Part shown: in pieces, positions 54,191-64,000 of the stretch
Numbering within the stretch: the stretch's first letter is position 1
How the letters are laid out: every line of letters begins with the position of its first letter
Assembly: GCA_030765055.1 (NCBI GenBank)
Contig: CM060953.1
Location: forward strand, 179,034,709-179,098,708
Direction: 5' to 3'
Source of the DNA: Mantis religiosa
Lineage: Eukaryota > Arthropoda > Insecta > Mantodea > Mantidae
Length of the DNA: 64,000 bases
Program-made: the position numbers and the translations under genes
The notes under the pieces: model-generated
Told to the model about the DNA's origin: nothing
Databases searched by the model: none
What the model saw: only the letters and a program-made list of their open reading frames with translations

Positions 54191-54416
54191 AGCGCGCCTC
54201 GGTAGCGTGGTGGTAGAGTATCTGTCTCACGTTCAAGAGCTCCCGAGTTCGAAACTCGGTCAGGGTGAGTTACCTGGATAAGGTTTTTCCGGGGTTTTCC
54301 CTTATCCTTCAAGAGGAATGTCGGGTAACACTAAGCTCTATGGACCCTGGACTCATTTGAGCATCATTGCACTCATTCCATTTATCGTCCGATATGACTT
54401 AACGTTGGGGGACGTA

Positions 54417-54456
<40 letters not shown>
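54191..54456 (+). repeat. SINE family A with poly(A) tail and target duplication
   Basis: Full copy with a 35-A tail (54422-54456), flanked by CTGAAGCCTT (54181-54190 and 54457-54466). The intact tail and perfect 10-bp duplication indicate a young insertion. Confidence 0.94.
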
Positions 54457-54458
<2 letters not shown>

Positions 54459-54703
54459 GAAGCCTTTACAGCAGTCATTTCTATTTTTTCTGAGAGAACT
54501 TCCCCCCTTTTCTTTTTTAACATATATCTTGCAGTTACATTTTCTAACGTTCATTTGTGCTTTACGCTGACTCCTCTTCAATAAACTTTCCCCCCCTCCC
54601 AATTTTTGTTAAGGGAATCTCAATTCGCTTATTTACACTGAATTAACATTAGCGATTTTTTTTTAATTTTTTTTCCTTGTTCCCTTGTACCCCGCCTTTA
54701 ACT

Positions 54704-54943
54704 ACTATGGTCATATCGGTGGCTGTTCTCCTTTGGAACATACCGAAGGTGTTAACTCGTTATCTTTGTTTTTTTTTTAATCATTAGATCACGTACACAT
54801 TCACACTCTCATTCATACTTCCAGACTCTGGGGAAGATGGAGAATTATCTTGGTCGGAGAAAAATCCCCACCCCCACCGCCGGGAATCGAACCCGGGACC
54901 CCTAGCACGGCAGGCAGGTGCTCTACCGACTGAGCTACGGGGC
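54704..54943 (-). repeat. SINE family C, well preserved
   Basis: Reading minus: GGCCCCGTAGCTCAGTCGG, AGAGCACCTGCCTGCCGTGC, B-box GGGTTCGATTCCCGG, then GGTGGGGATTTTTCTCCGAC and a body to ATGACCATAGTAG. The head could fold as a tRNA but the attached body marks it as a SINE. Confidence 0.9.
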
Positions 54944-57260
54944 CAGTCCTTTTTTAAATTTAATACCATTTTCCTGCATGCTTCACATGTAAATGTGTAG
55001 AAAAACAAGGAGTCAATTGTTACTGCTTTTTCACGTCCAACCCATTTATTGCAGTTCGTATGACATTACAATTGTGGTACAATTTTCAAACACCGTGTAC
55101 TTTGTATCATTTCCCCGATAATAATTATCCGAATATTTCCGCTATTCCAGCAGACACCGAACCAGCCACAACGAATCAATTTATAGCAAAAACGAAACGT
55201 GATGTGGGTGGAACAGTTACCTCCAATAACCTTTCCACACATGAAGTATTTCGTTCCGTGCACTACCGTATTTGCGTGCATGTTAAGAGAGAGAGGCTGT
55301 GTTATGTGAACGCTCTATGAATGTTTCATGCTGTGTAAGAGAAACACGAACTGAATACGTAAACGTTAAAAGCAACTATTACTCTTAGAAGATTACAATG
55401 TTTCTTACAGTGTTAGAAATTTCCTTTTAACACTTTAAATTAGACAACCTTTATACGTCGGGGCAATAAATGCTGCGAGATGAAGCTTAGAAACTGCAAA
55501 CACTTACATGTCGTTGTATTTCTATAAACCATTTTCATAAACACCTATTCCTGTATCCACTTAGGTTATTCAGTATCCTCCAAAGCTGCAACATTATGTT
55601 CAAGAAAACACAACTGAACCAAACAACACATTTAAAATATAAAAGTTGATTTTGAATGTTTCGAATTTCTTAAAACTGGTTTCAAATGTCTTGATTAAAA
55701 TAACATATACCACGATATTTATTGAGCAACAAAGGTAATCAATTTTGTGGAAAAGCCTTCAAAGTTCTCTTCATTCAGAAGGAATTATAATCTATTCTAT
55801 AACCATGGATGTTAAATAGACAAAAAAGTACTACATAAAATGGATTCCTTGAAGACAATTTATTTTAATTATCCTATTGCTTTTGTACCTAAACTTTTTC
55901 TGAAATGCAGTACTTTGTCACTTCGGCGAGTTTCTATCAATTTTAAGTTTTTTCTTGTAATTTCGTGCAAATAGCAAGAGATTTCAAAGCCACAACATAG
56001 ATTCCACTTCTTAAATTTTTATCACTATCCCTTTGCAGCTATAAGAAACCACGTAATAGTTTGAAGTGTGTTGTATAAGAATATAAATTTGCTTTGCACC
56101 AGAAACTTATTTAAACGGCCCAAAAGTGGGTTTAAATCACATGCTGCAGAGGTCACGCCCCCCTTTTCATTCTCTGTCTCCTCTTAGAACTTTCTCTGAT
56201 ATTTTATGATTAGGGATATTTTCTGCTGCATTTTACACTTTCAGCTATTGGAAGACCTGCTTGGTCTTGCTCTTTCACTTTTTTTCATCCTATGGTTCCA
56301 AACGTGGTTTGTTATTGAATGGTGAAAATGGCCAGATCTTCCACTAAAGTGTTCAGAAAAAGGTCTGGAGGGCCTGTAGAAAGAAAAAGGCGAATATAAA
56401 TAATTAAAACTGTTAAAATAACTAAGGAGTTGAAAACTGAACATACGTAGGGATGATCAAAGTGTTAGGTTAGGGGATTAAACTTCACAAGTTTGTGTTG
56501 TTCCAAACAGAAGTACTTACAGCTCTAAATTTTTAAAGGAAATGGGCCAATATCCTGTTACCAAGGCTGACATGTAGGCAGAAGACATCAATAAAAGTGC
56601 TAGACACAAGACAAGGAACAACTAGAGAAGTAGAGAAGATCATGACAACACTGAGTATGGGACGGGAATGTTTTACCAGACTTTGAGTACTTTAAAACTT
56701 TAAACTCATTTTCCCGTAACTTTTGTTTTTGTAAGCCTTATGTAACTTTTCTTTGAGACTACTTATCCGAGAGCAATGAAATTTTCAAAGAATGTTTCCC
56801 TGACACATTTATAAACTGACATGTTTTCAACAATTTGATGTTATTATCAAGGAAACTAATATTTTAATGCCATATACTCACAAAAATGTCGTTTTATTGT
56901 CCAATAGTGTAAGTATATGTGATAAAAATATCATTACTGTATTATTCATAGTTTTTCGGAAAAGTTACATTGAAAATGACAAATTTAACATGGCGGAGAT
57001 AGACTCCTTAAAGAGCATGTATCTTGTGTAATAGTTTGAACAGCCACTAATAAACGACAGAGGGTAGGAAAAGTCATGTAAACATACACATTTTTGTCTT
57101 TATGTTACACTTAACCAGATATTTTCATTTATTCACAATGAAGATAACTTCAGGGACCGTTTATTTAAATGAAACATTTGTAAAGTGTAATTTAAGCTGA
57201 GGAATATTCTATTGAAAAAAAATATACGGTTCTTTTCTCGCTCTTTTTTGTTTGTTAGTT

Positions 57261-57261
<1 letters not shown>
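54944..57261. other. No gene recognised
   Basis: 2.3 kb without identified genes or repeats. Opposed short open frames at 55060-55320 have no motif. Confidence 0.5.
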
Positions 57262-57295
<34 letters not shown>

Positions 57296-57526
57296 TAATT
57301 TAAGTCCTCCAACGTTAAGCCATATCGGATGATGAATTGAATGGGTGAAATGATGCTCAAATGAGCCCAGAGTCCATAGAGCTTAGAGTTACCCGACATT
57401 CGTCTTTCAGGATAAGGGAAACCCTCGAAAAAACCTTATCCAGGTAACTCACCCTGACCAAGATTCGAACTCGGGACCTCGTGAACGTGAGGAAGAGATG
57501 CTACCACCTACACTACCGAGGCTGGC
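57262..57526 (-). repeat. SINE family A with poly(A) tail
   Basis: Minus-strand full copy preceded on the plus strand by a 33-T run (57262-57294), its poly(A) tail. Head GCCTCGGTAGTGTAGGTGG and B-box GAGTTCGAATCTTGG. Confidence 0.92.
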
Positions 57527-58414
57527 CTTCATGGGTTTATGTAGTATTGAAGTGAAACCGACTGGCTACAATGTATAGAGTTGTGCTTGTTTTTCGTATT
57601 GTACACGTAAACAAGCCTTAGTTTGAGATTGCATCTAGCAAGAAGATTAGATATCATAACATTGATGAAAAATTACTTCTGTTTATGATACTATAACATT
57701 TAATGTATGATATATGGGGAAGTAAGGAAGAAAGTTTGCGAGTATAATATCAGATCTTCTTGTAAATAAACAAAACAGGCCGTAAGTATGCCTATTTCAG
57801 CATTAACTTTGTCTCACACACTGGATGAATGTATTGAGTTTTAGTCAAGGCAGTCCACAAGCCACTGCTGTATTTACTGTCGACCATAATTTAAATTTAC
57901 ACCGTACCAAGAAGGGCAGGGCAGAGTGCAGCAGAGAAGCCCAACAACTGGCGTTGTAGGGGGAGCAGGGTAATTGTATTTGCTTTATACACGGAGTGAA
58001 ATGTGACCCTAATGCTGCCCGTTGTCCAGGTGACCGGTATTGCCAACTTTCTCGAGGGCAAACATACCCTTTGGTCGCTTGCTGAAAGGACCTTCCTTGG
58101 TGCTTTTGTACTTGTATATTATGTCCCTTCTCTGTTAAATTTATACACAGTGAATCATAGTAACTAACACATTCCTGTATTTCTTTCAAAACGTATATTC
58201 TAGGCCAATATTATACAATTTATTTTAAGGTACAGCGAAACCAAATTTTTTAGCACATGATTTACTTCGGGTGGAGAAAACATTTAGATGTCTCTAACCG
58301 GCTGAAGGTAGATTTGTGGCGAGCAGTGCTTCTTCTTATATCAGTCTAATTTATAAAATGCACTATAGAGTATCCGCTGGCAAGCTCAACCAATGTTACA
58401 GTGCTGTGTTGGTG
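57527..58414. other. Unassigned; somewhat GC-rich minus-strand open frame 57845-58189
   Basis: The 114-codon frame (CVSYYDSLCINLTEKGHNIQ...) shows no motif and no clear signal peptide. Not supported as a gene. Confidence 0.4.
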
Positions 58415-58422
58415 GTACTGTT

Positions 58423-59663
58423 CAGTGGCGGCTGGTGGGTTAAATTATTGGTGGTGCACAAATGAAAAACAAAATACAGAGTAGTAATGACTCACCTATT
58501 TATACAGATTCTCTGTTCTACTCTCTTTAGACCTGGCGAATCTATCGATAACTTTTGCGTTGAAGTCGCTGATCTTCATAACAAAATCTCTCTCAACTGA
58601 AAGCATTGCTAATGCTGACAATCGGTCCTATGACATTGTGTTCCTAAGGAAAGTTATTCGCTGAATGTAGCACATAATTTTTTTTCCTTAATGAAGTCCA
58701 TCAAGCACAAAGCGCCGGACATTCCACGAAATTCCTCTCGACTGTAAATTACAGTCAGTTCTCTACGAATTTTTGTTCCAATGATAAAAGGATAGAACCT
58801 TATTCTTTCTCTAAGGGAATCCTCTGGAAATGTCTTAGAAATTTTCTTGATGAAACAAAGTTGAGGCTACCATATGCCCCGTGAAGCTAAATCTATCCTT
58901 TGCTTCTCTAAGAATAGTCACATACTTCAAGAGCTTCTCTTCTTTTCACATCATGATCTTCTATTCTTCTCCTCTTAATTGCAGTTTCTTCGTATTCCTC
59001 GATATCCACGCTATTTCTTACCTTTTGCACTTCCCTTTCAAATGCGTTTAGCTGGGCGATGGCAAATGTTGCATTGCAGTCTCGTTTCTGCAGCTGATTG
59101 TACGAAATGTCCACATGGGGCATGATCTTGTAGAAGAAAGACCCCCAGAATACAAAATTATAATCTTTCACACTGGCCATAAACCTAGAAGCCTGAACAA
59201 GTGTGGCGTTGATGTTTAACAGAGCTCTCTTCTGAATAACCTCCATGCATTTAATTAAGTTCTCCCTGTGTTCGAAAAGCAGAGCACACAGAAGCTAAGC
59301 CTGAAGGTCACGCTATAGCCGTTGCTAAGAGTAGGAGGAGCTAGGTTTATAAACCTCCATTTAAGCAATGTATAAGAAGCCACTCCCATCTCTTCACCTT
59401 CCCGCAACCCCCTCAGAGATTTTACATTTGGGCGAAATCTTAGGTTAACTGTTCGCTGCAAACCTGGCGGCTCCTACAGCTAATCACTGTTTATTTCGAC
59501 TTCTGCGGGCATGGGCAGCTACAGACGATAAGCGTAATTGAAACATGTTTGTATATAAAACAATGCAAACAAGTACAGCTTTAATGTGCAAAATACACCT
59601 GTTGTACATTCAGAATCAGTGGGTGTAGCGCAAACCTGCAAACTTAAGAAGGAACCGCCCCTG
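58423..59663 (-). mobile_element. hAT element with perfect 8-bp target duplication
   Basis: Ends CAGTGGCGGCTGGTG and, reading inward from the right, CAGGGGCGGTTCCTTC. GTACTGTT flanks both sides exactly (58415-58422 and 59664-59671). The length of 1241 bp and partial transposase mark it as a deletion derivative. Confidence 0.93.
58490..59246 (-). pseudogene. hAT transposase, C-terminal part (ZMYM1-like group), broken
   Basis: The open part 58908-59246 reads LLNINATLVQASRFMASVKD, FFYKIMPHVDISYNQLQKRD and VQKVRNSVDIEEYEETAIKR, the segment of ZMYM1-like hAT proteins with the PHVD.LY.QLQKR motif. Further down, in shifting frames, TFLRNTM, DRLSALAMLSVERDFVMKIS and FNAKVIDRFARSKE form the conserved hAT C-terminus. 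The region carrying catalytic residues is largely missing or scrambled. Confidence 0.82.
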
Positions 59664-59671
59664 GTACTGTT

Positions 59672-59939
59672 AAATAAAATTCTGTAGCGCTGTACCTACT
59701 AACCAAACCATTCACATAGACAGGCTGAGGTGGACAATCATCCAACACTACGAGGAGGTAGCATCACGCATCCTCGAGGCGGAGAACGTGGCTCACTAGA
59801 CAAAGATCGCTGCCTATCGAAGCTCCTCATGCTTGTCAGTATGTTGATTAGGCACGGTGCTGTATCCAAGGTTTAGAATCCGCATCTTCTAGATGCATTC
59901 AACAGCCATGCTCTAATTAAAATGGCACAGTGGTCCAAC
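59672..59939. other. No gene recognised
   Basis: Spacer. Confidence 0.45.
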
Positions 59940-60690
59940 AGCATGTGAAACGTGTGTCTCAGGGACTTAAATTCCTATGGATGAGTGGACTTGCTCTTAT
60001 CTTTTAAGTAGCCTCATAGGAAAAAGTGCACGTTGTCACACCAGGAGATCTCGGTGGCCAGAATTCTTGAAGATCATCCGGTCTGCATGCTCTGGTTGCT
60101 TCACTGAACTCCAAGCCAATTTATCGGTATTCTGCAGTGTCCACAGTCGTCAAAAACAATTGCTTCCGCTATTCCTTGTACGATACTACGTACCAAATCC
60201 TCACTCTTAATGGGTACTACGAACATCAGAAATAACGTAAATTTTGAACGGCCAACAGAGTAAGTTCTGGACTTCACATGGCACATAATTGGAAACTTCA
60301 TTTGTGAAGAATGCTATGTTACAATTTTTGACAACGAACGTCTGAAACCCCTTATCTGGTTCATGCAATGGATTAACTCTGTAGCCCTATATAGCTTCAG
60401 GTTTTCTATGTCTTAATGATCTACCGGGTGACAGCTCCAAATGTCTGGACGTGTACAAGTGGACAGTTGACTGCCTTGTCTCACTCAACAGATAGTATTT
60501 ATTTCTGGGGAATTGACAATACCAACATCTCTATGGTAGCTGTAACAGAATTCATAATCCAGCTTCGCAAGTAAGAACTGATAATTTAATTTGTACTGTA
60601 TTTTCCAGGGATTATAACACAATATCCAGAAGAGGTGCCAACAATAAGAGCAAACGATAGGGAATAAAGAATGAACTTCTGTGCATCCCG
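59940..60690 (-). pseudogene. Decayed mariner-like relic, relative of element C
   Basis: Colinear with 14400-15360: GATCTCGGTGGCCA.AATTCTTG, GTTACAATTTTTGACAACGAACG.CTGAAAC, CCTTATCTGGTTCATGCA..TGATTAAC-like, CCCTATATAGCTT.AGG and TAATTTAATTTGTACTGTATTTTC all have counterparts in element C. Reading frames are destroyed. Terminal repeats were not found. Confidence 0.72.
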
Positions 60691-60980
60691 TGAACTGAAT
60701 CAAAGCTACCAAATATACAAATTAATTTGATGAACTCTAAAAGGAATAAATACAGAAAGATCTATACTATTTCCCATTTGCTATAGGCGGCTTCAGAGAC
60801 CAAATGATTATTATTGGATTAACGTCATCTAACTTCTTTGTATTCGTTATGGAACTTTGTAATTACAAATATATGCAAATTTAAAATAACAAATCCATTC
60901 TTTTCTGCTCTAGAGCTGTGCTTTTGTAAAGCACTTGGTATATTCCTAGTAAATTATGAGAGAGCTCTAATATTCAACTA

Positions 60981-61126
60981 GAGAGCTCAGAATTACCAGA
61001 ATTCGTCTTTCAGGACAACGGAAAACACCGGAAAAATGTTATTGAGATAACTTACCTGACTGAGACTTGAACTAGTGACCTCTTGAACGCGAGGCAGACA
61101 CGCTACCATCACGTTACACAGAGGAA
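60981..61126 (-). repeat. SINE family A, 5' part
   Basis: Minus-strand head and body (ACGTGATGGTAGCGTGTCTGCC-like, AGGTCACTAGTTCAAGTCTC), lacking the tail. Confidence 0.8.
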
Positions 61127-61814
61127 CGAAAATGGATATGAAAATGTATCGATTGTTGTCCTTCTAGGGCTGAGATTAATTATTATGTGATTATAAAGTA
61201 CAAAAAATAGTATCTTAATTGCAACTGCTGAGAGAGGATTATCTGTTCAGTTCTTGGTCACTCAAGAGTTATTTTCACTACAAAATCTAAACCTCGCAGC
61301 CATGTGGGTCAGACGCACGGTTCGATAATTCTCACACCAGTAACGCAACCAGGAGGTCTGAACTTGAATGTGGCAACCCGGGGTTGAAATGGAATACAAA
61401 TGCTCCTGGGAAAAGATGCGCTATCATCCCTCAATGTTTTTGCTGTGCTCGTTCACAGCTAAGGTAAACAAGACACGCAGCTCTCTGAGGGGGAGAAAAA
61501 TGATATTTTTGGCCCATCAGAACGCTCGCTTCGCTTCGCAGCGATTCTCTTAGATGCCCTGTCACACCCTATCCTTTAAATTATGCAACTCAACACAGCA
61601 AGAACGAATTTAGGCGTCCTTTTGCAGCGGAGAAGTGTGCATCGGGGTTTCAGAATATCACCAACAATTCGGATTTTAGACCCAAGGTAGCTATCAAGTA
61701 CATGTACCGTGACCCACGCTGCCAGTAGGTAGAGGAACTATTGTATCCATTGAAATATCTGATGTCGAGTGTCTGTGTGGAAAATAAATAACTTTAAAAC
61801 TAATTACTCTATAA
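61127..61814. other. No gene recognised
   Basis: Unassigned spacer. Confidence 0.5.
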
Positions 61815-61828
61815 AAAATAAACAGTAT

Positions 61829-62369
61829 GGATAGACTCAACATGAAAAATTCAATGCCATGGCCAAGATTTGAGCCACGGATCTCCTGGTTTCCGTCCGG
61901 TCGCTCTAACCCATTGAGCTACCATGGTCAACGTGCCGTCCTGACATTGAATTCTCCATTTGACTCATATATTTTCCCGGTAGACCACAAGGGGCTCTCG
62001 CAGCCGAGATACACCGTTTGTGGCGACTTACTATTGTAAGTATTGGAGTTTCAGGCTTCATCATTTAACTCTTATTATTTTAGTTAATTGATGGAAATTA
62101 ATAATTTCTTCACACTAGCCGTATATAGGCTAAGGTTTTTGATGGATAGAGTCAACATGAAAAATTTAATGCCATGGCCAGGATTTGAATGTCAGGACGG
62201 CACGCTGACCATGGTAGCTCAATGGGTTAGAGCAACTGGACGGAAACCAGGAGATCCGTGGCTCAAATCCCGGCCCTGGCATTGAATTTTTCATGTTGAC
62301 TCTATCCATCAAAAACCTTAGCCTATATACGGCTAGTGTGAAGAAATGATTAATTCCCATCAATTAACT
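61829..62369 (-). mobile_element. Composite inverted tRNA-like retroposon, copy 3 (palindromic right half)
   Basis: Flanked by AAAATAAACAGTAT at 61815-61828 and 62370-62383. The left part is a minus-strand module (about 61935-61845); the right part, 62070-62378, is a near-perfect palindrome whose arms contain CACACTAGCCGTATATAGGC and its complement, with a plus-strand tRNA-like module at about 62212-62280. Because the right arm itself ends AACTAAAATAA, part of the 14-bp flank match could be arm sequence, leaving at least 7 bp (ACAGTAT) as independent duplication. Confidence 0.72.
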
Positions 62370-62383
62370 AAAATAAACAGTAT

Positions 62384-62884
62384 ACAAATTCAATATATTC
62401 ATAGGATGCGTCACGAATATTTAAAAAACATCCCCACCCCAAGCATATTTTTTATTTTTTTTTATTTTTATAAAAGTATCTAACGATTTGTATTAAAATA
62501 CTGAACCTTTAAAATATTTATATGACAAAGTGTATATGTTGAATTTTCTAGAAAGTATCCAGTATTCAAATTGAAGTATTAAGGAATTTAGTGAATTCTA
62601 CTATTGATACTACAAGTCTAAAGGTCACGGTGCATAGGTAACCAAATGATACAGGTGATCTTGTATATTTCTCACTCTGTAACTGATAAATAATAACGTA
62701 ATTTTACACAAAACAGAATTTATTTCAATTATTCCAAGAAATTCGTTATTATTGGCTTTAAGTTTTCTTCATTCTTTAAAGGAGCTGTCTCGCTTTTTAA
62801 CTGTTCTTGCAATGTCATGGGGTAATGAGCACCCCAGGAAGAGTTAACAGCTGGCCACCTAGTCCCCAGATTTAAATAATATAA
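62384..62884. other. No gene recognised
   Basis: AT-rich spacer. Confidence 0.5.
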
Positions 62885-62896
62885 ACGTATACACCA

Positions 62897-63139
62897 TTGC
62901 CCGCCTCGGTAGCGTAGATGGTAGCATATCTGCCTCACGTTCAAGAGGTCCCGAGTTCGAATCTCGGTCAGGGTGAGTTACCTAAATAAGGTTTTTCCGG
63001 GGTTTTCCCTTATCCTTACAGACGAATGTCGGGTAACTCTAAGCTCCATGGACCCTGGAATCATTTGAGCATCATTTCATCTCCCCAATTCATTCACCGT
63101 CCGATATAACTTAACGTTGGGGCGGACGTAAATTAAAAA
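62897..63139 (+). repeat. SINE family A, full length with target duplication
   Basis: Intact head (GCCTCGGTAGCGTAGATGG; GAGTTCGAATCTCGG) and body to GGACGTAAATTAAAAAA. Flanked by ACGTATACACCA (62885-62896) and ACGTGTACACCA (63140-63151), one mismatch in 12. Confidence 0.94.
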
Positions 63140-63151
63140 ACGTGTACACCA

Positions 63152-63595
63152 GGAATAGGTCCTCGATACTTGCATGGTATGACATCGAATGATGCTTCAT
63201 AAAAAATGTAAAAAAACGTAAAAAAACATATTCGCAAGCGAAAACATTTATGGTGCCATGATTTACTAAAGTTTAAAACTGTCATTGGAAGATAGAAGGA
63301 AAGATATTCGCAGCATTTGTCGATCAACTTCTTCGTATTTCAGCGAGGGGTAAAAATCTACTGTCCTTTTGTGATATGTTAAGAGTACGTGACCAAGGAT
63401 AGACATAGTAGAAATCTCGCATAATGCCAGGTGGTAAGCGAAGTCATATGATGCAGTAGTGGAAGCAATAGGAATAGTACACAGTGGCAGACGGACTGTT
63501 CAACAGCGGGAAAAATAGACAATTGGAAAACAGTGCATTGAACTTAGGATCCGCGTAAACATCCTATATAAGCAAGCTTCACAACTTTTTTTTAA
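63152..63595. other. No gene; possible hAT terminus fragment at 63155-63210
   Basis: GTCCTCGATACTTGCATGGTATGACATCGAATGATG resembles the left end of the hAT at 42128 (CCCTCGACACTTGC..CATGGTATCGACTTCGAACGAT). The match is short and interrupted. Confidence 0.3.
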
Positions 63596-63596
63596 C

Positions 63597-63640
63597 TAAG
63601 GGCGCTCAACTCCATGGTCATCAACACCCTTTCAAAAACT
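63597..63640 (-). mobile_element. I-type LINE 3' end
   Basis: TAAGGGCGCTCAACTCCATGG then TCATCAACACCC matches the LINE 3' end at 19741-19785, here preceded on the plus strand by TTTTTTT. Upstream LINE sequence is not recognisable, so this is another very short copy, or the border of the minisatellite. Confidence 0.6.
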
Positions 63641-63674
63641 GTATTTTATGTACTCTTAACTTTCCTTTGACTTT

Positions 63675-64000
63675 AACTTTGCTCAGCCTCCGCTTTGCCT
63701 TTGCTCTGACTTTGCTCTGGCTCCGCTTTGGCTTTGCTTTAGCTTTGCTCTGACTTTGCTCTAGCTCCGCTTTGGCTTTACTCTGACTTTGCTCTAGTTC
63801 CGCTTTGGCTTTACTCTGACTTTGCTCTGGCTCCGCTTTGGCTTTGCTTTAGCTTTGCTCTGACTTTGCTCTAGCTCCGCTTTGGCTTTACTCTGACTTT
63901 GCTCTAGCTCCGCTTTGGCTTTACTCTGACTTTGCTCTAGGTCCGCTTTGGCTTTGTTCTAGCTACGCTTTGGCTTTACTCTGGCTTTGCTCTAGCTCCG
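63675..64000 (+). repeat. 11-bp minisatellite with 33-bp higher-order pattern, runs off the edge
   Basis: Repeats of GCTTTGCTCTG variants: GCTTTACTCTG, ACTTTGCTCTA and GCTCCGCTTTG follow one another to make a 33-bp unit, with some irregular blocks (GGCTTTGCTTTAGCTTTGCTC near 63720 and 63840). The first hexanucleotide-like units (TTTGACTTTAACTTTGCTC) start near 63665. Extent beyond 64000 is unknown. Confidence 0.92.

Noticed and set aside
54784..55008. 74-codon frame containing SSVGRAPACRARGPGFDSRR
   Set aside because: This is conceptual translation of the tRNA-like head of SINE C.

Overview
The window is eukaryotic, AT-rich, repeat-laden nuclear DNA, most likely from an insect with a large genome. 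I see no intact cellular gene, operon, rRNA gene or CRISPR array. The mixture of many Tc1/mariner relics, hAT, PIF/Harbinger-like and TTAA-flanked DNA transposons, RTE-, I- and CR1/L2-like LINEs, Gypsy-type solo LTRs and several tRNA-derived SINE families fits an arthropod. A cockroach or termite (Blattodea) is my best guess from general resemblance of the SINE and mariner sequences, but this cannot be proved here.

Layout. 1-9 kb: end of an LTR, a 5'-truncated RTE LINE with a (GAA)n tail, SINE family A copies (one split by a 615-bp insertion), a mariner derivative with long inverted ends, a PIF/Harbinger-like element and a 112-bp micro-LINE with perfect target duplications. 9-20 kb: SINEs and a dense mariner cluster (four elements, one nearly full length at 18097-19387). 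20-27 kb: I-type LINE with RNase H, second copy of the 3.7-kb mariner derivative, an inverted tRNA-like composite retroposon, a candidate LTR and a solo LTR with ATAT duplications. 27-45 kb: a second RTE copy, a TTAA element copy, a rearranged mariner, a SINE that grades into a 1.2-kb tandem array, a CR1/L2-like LINE, long microsatellites, and a hAT element carrying a second TTAA element inside it. 45-64 kb: a second PIF/Harbinger-like copy (itself interrupted), a DDE transposase fragment, a second CR1/L2-like LINE, a mariner MITE, a third solo LTR, further composite retroposons, a hAT element with perfect 8-bp duplications, more SINEs, and an 11-bp minisatellite running off the right edge.

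How it fits together. All recognisable coding sequence is transposon-derived and broken by stops or frameshifts, so the window reads as a gene-poor graveyard with a clear order of nested insertions. The non-autonomous elements would have needed partners elsewhere: LINEs for the SINEs and composite retroposons, and intact transposases for the mariner, hAT, PIF and TTAA relics. The only hint of a host gene is a short possible signal-peptide exon at about 45090-45210, next to the second PIF element. The most unusual observations are the composite inverted tRNA-like retroposons with target duplications, the satellite born from a SINE tail, a shared core sequence in SINEs with different tRNA-like heads, and repeated formation of mariner derivatives with 100-bp-plus inverted ends.
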